From NCBI RefSeq assembly GCF_001949145.1, contig NW_019091385.1:1604615-1614860 (forward strand): a stretch of 10,246 bases of DNA, read 5' to 3'. Shown one piece after another: positions 1-5,000 of this stretch. This DNA comes from Acanthaster planci. Its lineage: Eukaryota; Echinodermata; Asteroidea; Valvatida; Acanthasteridae. How positions within the stretch are numbered: the first letter of the stretch is position 1; each line of letters starts with the position of its first letter. The notes under the pieces were generated by a model that was not told the DNA's origin, made no database searches, and saw only the letters and a program-made list of their open reading frames with translations. The translations under genes were made by a program, and so were the position numbers.

Positions 1-19
1 AATAGCAGTACAGTTGACT

Positions 20-150
20 GCTCGGGTTAGATGAGACTCTGGTTTAGACGAGCATATTTGCTAATCCCGACTGAATTGCGCACATTCCTATGCGGAAAAA
101 AATGTGTAATGCGAGCTCGGGTGCTACGAGATGTCGGTTAAAACGAGCAT
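20..150. repeat. Two direct copies of a GCTCG...CGAGC unit
   Basis: Two 36-base units, 20-55 and 115-150, both start GCTCGGGT and end in CGAGCAT, with GAGA and GGTTTAGA/GGTTAAAA aligned between. Each unit also begins GCTCG and ends CGAGC, so each could form a small stem. The 59 bases between them are not obviously related. This may be the edge of a repeat that extends left of the window. Confidence 0.5.
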
Positions 151-235
151 TTTTTGTGCACAGGCTGAGTGCAAATCTATTGTTATCTGTCTATTTAGCA
201 CAAGATTTTTTGAAGGCAACTTGTTAACCAGCCAA

Positions 236-391
236 TCAATTTTGAAAGATGCTTCTGTAATTTATGTTTATACAGTAGAACAAAGCTTCGATTGAATCGA
301 GCCTTTTGTGTCTGGTGCTGCAAGAGAGACAAACAATGGGCGTTTGCAGTTCCCGTATCCAACGTAGAAATTCTTTGAGGCGGTTCTTGAA
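236..391 (-). CDS. Possible second exon following 887-964
   Basis: After a reasonable acceptor (CACTTGTGTTTAGGCAG) the phase-0 frame reads FKNRLKEFLRWIRELQTPIV and stays open for 51 codons to a TGA at 236-238. Joined to 887-964 it would give a basic protein of about 77 residues with an amphipathic-looking helix. The evidence is only phase, splice-like signals and an open frame; no family is recognised, and the plus strand of the same stretch holds a rival candidate. Confidence 0.15.
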   Translation of the reverse strand, partial: FKNRLKEFLRWIRELQTPIVCLSCSTRHKRLDSIEALFYCININYRSIFQN

Positions 392-403
392 CTGCCTAAA
401 CAC
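337..403 (+). CDS. Candidate plus-strand first exon (MGVCSS...)
   Basis: An ATG in strong context (ACAAACAATGG) opens MGVCSSRIQRRNSLRRFLNC then LN, followed by a good donor ACACAA|GTGAGT. The start has the form of an N-myristoylation signal (Gly2, Ser6) with a neighbouring Cys4 that could be palmitoylated and a basic cluster after it, as in many membrane-anchored signalling proteins. An in-frame stop lies about 60 bases upstream. No downstream exon could be identified and the family is unknown. It overlaps the rival minus-strand exon 236-391; at most one is likely to be real. Confidence 0.15.
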
Positions 404-886
404 AAGTGAGTGCCGCGAAAAGTCCTACAATATTTAGGACAGTGGTGAACAAAAGAAATCTTCCATTTGGGTGCCCCCGCCCCCAAGACCAACGTCCCAC
501 CAGGAAACTAATAAAAAGTGTGTTCCGTAACCAAATACCTGGCCCAAAAAACTGTCCACCCCCGTTAAAAATCGTTACCCTCTCCCCACCGTAACATGAA
601 AATATCGCCCCGATTTTGACATTTCTATAAGTTCTCAATTTAAAAAAATCATGAGTAACCGTGGTTTTCAGTCCCAAAATGTTAAAGAAAATAACACCCA
701 CAAGTTTTGAAGAAAACAGTGCATCCCTCGCAAAAATTTTTTCACCAAACCGACACGCCTTTCTAAAGTAAAATCCGATTTTTGCCCTCTGCTGTCCACA
801 TCACCAATTGCTGGTTTCCTCCCATTTTTATGTGCAACACGCACAACTCTGGCATTGGCTACCAACTAAAATGTTAATGTACTTAC
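404..886. other. Non-coding stretch with a C-rich patch
   Basis: No supported gene. Bases 469-560 are rich in C runs on the plus strand (GCCCCCGCCCCC, CCACCCCCG), and this accounts for open frames on both strands over 396-701 without any recognisable protein. The rest is AT-rich with poly-A runs. Confidence 0.5.
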
Positions 887-964
887 GTTACTTGCGTACA
901 TGTGGATCTCATCCCGGCGTGCGGGGCCAGGGACGCGTGATATGGCATCGCTCTGAATCGACAT
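887..964 (-). CDS. Candidate first exon of an unidentified minus-strand gene
   Basis: From an ATG in good context (G at -3) the frame reads MSIQSDAISRVPGPA, RRDEIHMYASN, exactly 26 codons, then hits a consensus donor AAC|GTAAGT. The segment holds eight CpGs in 78 bases while its surroundings have few, as expected of an exon or promoter-proximal sequence. I do not recognise the peptide. It could instead be a chance ORF in a CpG-rich patch, or part of a 5' region belonging to a gene to the left. If unspliced it stops after six more codons. Confidence 0.25.
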
Positions 965-1025
965 GACTGGTGGAAATTCCACTCTCTCCATTCTTACATT
1001 TTATAATTTTTCTTTTTTACAAGTC

Positions 1026-1031
1026 TTTATT
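1026..1031 (-). terminator. Candidate polyadenylation signal
   Basis: Read on the minus strand this is AATAAA in the context ATGAATAAAGACTTGT, about 825 bases beyond the last recognised UTP18 exon and about 60 bases before the candidate start codon at 964. It would suit a 3' end for the upstream minus-strand gene. The surroundings are AT-rich, so a chance match is quite possible, and no terminal coding exon was found between it and 1856. Confidence 0.3.
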
Positions 1032-1855
1032 CATTAAACTGTATCTCACTTTCATAAACAAACTTTTTAAAATAAAATTCATATACATGTAACAAAACGT
1101 ACGTTTCTTTAAACAAAAAGTAAATGCATACTTGTACACATGTACGCTTTACATACGGTCGATTGGTGATACATACGTCGAGCAGGATGGCAGGTTACAC
1201 GTAAGAAGAGGTCCAGATAATACGAGCTAATTTAGTAAGTCCCAATATTAACGAGAATTGACTGTAATTGCATATCCAAAACCATTAACACGTGAACACC
1301 AAATAAAACAATAGAGAGGGTCAATAGTTGACTTAGATACCAAGTACAATCATCGATAACTTTGTGTCATTGAGTCACATACCTTTGATAGTTTCCTGAG
1401 GTATTGTGGGAAGCTAAGTTGTGGGACAATACGATACCATAGTACTAAGAGAAACCACAGCACATCAATGTCATGGCACTGCTTATCATTAAGCAAATTT
1501 TCTTTGTTGATCGCAGCACAACTATTTGCTTAACAGCGAGTATATTTTGCAGCAAACAGTTTATGGTTGCTGTGTTTAACACAAAAAATGCATAGGCGCG
1601 CACAGAGGTTTCCATTGTTATGTCATTAATTTTAGCTAATTTCTCCTCTGAGGTTAGCGTGCCCTTTGCTGTACTTACTGCTGACGGTCTCCATGAAATA
1701 CGCAGACCCTCTGTTACCTTTAAATTGTGTGCTTAGCAGTGCCATGAAATTAGGCCAAAATTACCAATATGAGATTCTATCCTGGAAATGCAGCTTAGCC
1801 ACCAAGGCAAGGAATTGACATAAACAAGTCAGACACTGAGTACTCTTGATCTTAC
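1032..1855. other. Non-coding stretch downstream of UTP18 exon j
   Basis: AT-rich sequence starting at the last donor, probably the final UTP18 intron and/or 3' untranslated sequence. All minus-strand frames were read by eye for the closing blade motif (FSP.SGY..GN..G.AL.YRL.HY) and nothing resembling it was found. Several ACATGTA/TACATGTA elements lie at 1080-1150. Confidence 0.5.
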
Positions 1856-2030
1856 CAGTTTAACTGCACCCTGGGTGTGGAACGATGTAACCCCTAGTAT
1901 CTCACTGTTGCAGTTGAACTTGGCAGCCGTCACAGACGTGGTCAGGTTCATGACGGCTTTCAGGGGCTTGGGTCTGGTCGCTGTGAGGCACTGGCTGCTG
2001 TCATAGATGTTCACCACTCCACTGCTAGAC
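1856..2030 (-). CDS. UTP18: UTP18 exon j (penultimate blade, last exon found)
   Basis: A 175-base exon. The split Gly codon is followed by SSSGVVNIYDSSQCLTATRP, then KPLKAVMNLTTSVTAAKFNC and on to GAVKL. Human UTP18 reads GSNCGVVNIYNQDSCLQETNPKPIKAIMNLVTGVTSLTFNPTTEILAIASEKMKEAVRL here. Acceptor ATTTGCAG, donor AAACTG|GTAAGA, ending in phase 0. Reading past the donor would add only VRSRVLSV before a stop, so intron retention would give a short alternative tail. The next exon should encode about 50 residues and is not visible in the window. Confidence 0.93.
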
Positions 2031-5000
2031 CTGCAAATAAGTGAATTTCAGAAAATGATATCGACAGAGCTGCAAAGTTGGCATCATGTGAGCACAGCCA
2101 GTTATGCCGTGTTGTTATCAAGTCAAGAGTTTTGACTGGGGATGGTTCAGCATCTTTTGGTTAAGTCCATCACAAATCTTGACACAAGTCCATATGCAAG
2201 TCCAGTCAAAAGTCAATAGTAACGAACAATAACAGACAAATGTATTCTAATTTTATTAAAATTGTCCATTCTTAATTATGTTAACTTCTGTATTAAAAAG
2301 TCAAGCCATGTCTTAATGCCTTTATTTTGTCCAGTTTCAGTCAAAAGGATAAACTCACCCACACGCCAAGTACTGGCCATCCCTGGATACAGAAATGGTA
2401 GTGCCCTTGATGCAACCATCATCTACAAACTTATGAATGCAATCCCTGGTTTTCATGTCCCAGATGTAGACCTCTCCATCGTCTAAGGGGGATGGTTGGA
2501 AAATGATATTACTGGCATGTGATGGAAAGCAAACTCAGGAAAAACTGTGGGATGTCCAAAGGGTTAGAGCACTAAAGCAAACTCAACAGTCCTTGTCTAC
2601 CTTCATCTTTTGAAGAGAATGTCAGGTTTTAGGAAACGCACCAAGTCAGCTTTCTGAACTGATGACATTTGGCACTGGGTCAAATTTATTTAAACTTTTG
2701 CATACATGCCCTAAAGGAGGGTGTAGGGTGATGTGTCTGCGGTTTCTTGTATTGCTCAAGAGTCCCTAGATCATTCCAGATGTGTAGCTTTGCCGATACA
2801 AGGCTTTCCCAAAATCATGTCACATAGCAACAGTTTACTAAGTCTGGGGAGTGTAACTCTAAATGCATGAATAGAAACAACTTTAATACCAGCCAACCTG
2901 CAAATGCAAACCCTTGTGAGCAGTTTTAATTTGTCTTCTGCTGATCACTTCATTGTTGCTCCCTTACCTCCAAAGGAAAACAGCTTTGATCCGTCTCCAC
3001 TGAATGCCAAGGATGACACGGATCCGTTCATCTTCAGGGAGCAAATCAACTCTTTGTTCTGAATAAAACATCAACAAACCCTAAGAATACTACTTGTGAA
3101 GAGATCAATTCTATGGCTTAAATTGGCAACAAAAGAAATGTATCGCTGCAGTATGCTCCAGCTTCAAATATACATACAGCTTTGGGTGCTGAAGAGTTCC
3201 CAAAGTATGTAGCTGATTTCTCACTTACATGTATTTGAGCAACTCAATGCATTGCATTAGAATTGTCCGATCCCTTTGAGACTCCGACTTACGTCAAATA
3301 ATTTTACTGACAATACCCTCTTCCACCAGAAAAAAAAATAAAACTGACTCGGACCTCCATCTTTCATTCATTTCCCCCGCACCTCACAGCTAACACCAAT
3401 CACATTGCGAATTCCACATTAAGATCATTTATTTTTGGCTGCCTTGACAAGATACCAGCCTGAAAACAATTCGAATGGCAATTTGATGCCCAGTGGTACA
3501 TACACAGAACAAACTTTGTCAAACTGATGCAAAAGCACAGAGATCTTGGCTTGGACTCTGCCACTATGATTTCACGACCTGAAATTTCAACAGATTCTGA
3601 GAATGACTTGATGCTCAGACTAACTCAAGTACCACGCTAACCTTTGCGGACACAAGGTGAATGAAGCCATAGAGGCCCTGGAATGCAATGAAGCTGCCAT
3701 CCGGTGCAACGGTGAATCTGCACAACGGTTGTCTCTCATGATATTCTGATAAAACAAAAATGACAAGTATGATTACTTGATGCTGAAACTCCAAGGAAAT
3801 AGAATGCTAGGGCAAGCCAGACACGTACATGTACAACGACATGTATATTTTCAAAAGTAATGAATTTGCCTAATTCCTAATGCTATAACGGGGCAAACCT
3901 TTAACTGTAAGTTACGTTTAATCATAATTTAGCACCAGAAACTGACAGACATTAACTCCAATTCCAAAGACGTTTTTACCACTATACAACTTTAATTTAA
4001 AAAAAAACTCCCTTATTTTTCCATGTATTCCTTGGAAGTTGACCACTGCCTCAATCCTTTAAAATCCCCCGGCAATTCCTGTCAGTATGTTGAGGCATTG
4101 TGAATGATATCCAGGAACAGTGGGGAGGTTTCAATATAAACTGGGTGTAAATTTAGTCATGGGTGGGTATACACACAAAAAGATTTGTCCCATGATGTTG
4201 ACACAATGCATCCTTTGAAATCAGCCATACAGGTTTGCCATGTAGCCTCAATCCCTTAAATTACTCCACTTACACATGGCTGATCTTAGGAGGACTTAGG
4301 AAGGTACGAGTTAATAAAAGCCCTCTGTATTCACATGAATCTGGATCTCGATCAGTCATCCCATCGCTGGTTCACTCCATCCCCTAGGTGGGTTTTGGTG
4401 TAAGTGAACCAACAATGGATCACTGATCGCAATCCAGATCCGCGTAAAACACACAGGCCCAAAAGGTTACAAGTTTGTTAAATGAACATTGTCAGCCCAC
4501 AACCAAACACTTTATGAAATATCATGAAGGTAATATATCAAATCAACTGGGCCACACTTTTTGTTCACCTCTGAGAAAGGACATACGCTCCAGTTTCCCT
4601 GCAATCATGTCGTAGACGTAGTACCAGCGTGACCTTGACGACACGATGACCTCTGTTCCGTCGGCCGAAAAGTGTGCATTCGTGATCGGAAACTGCTCTA
4701 TGGCAACACTTTGAATCTTGGGATTGTTTTGGCCATCTACCTGCAACGGGTTTGACGACAAGATCAGATAAGTTTGCAAGAAAATGTAACTAAATCCTAC
4801 AATTGTAGGCCTGTGCCGCTTACCCAGGTACCCGCCCATCAATATCAATACCAGGTTCCATTTTTAGGGCCAGGTACCTGCGAAAAAAATGTATGAAATG
4901 TATGTGAACTTTCACAGTGGAGCACAGAATTGCTGACAAATCAGCATGCCGCTGAAAACTTGGTCCCGTAGTCATAACTCCGGTTCAGAGATCGATGGAG

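Noticed and set aside
396-701. A 101-codon open frame on the minus strand
   Set aside because: It covers a G/C-run-rich patch, its product is hydrophobic and repetitive without a recognisable family, and there are open frames on the other strand too.
1632-1741. A minus-strand frame (...YFMETVSSKYSKGHANL...) ending in TAA, considered as the last UTP18 exon
   Set aside because: It lacks the conserved closing-blade residues, and no acceptor in the right phase precedes it.
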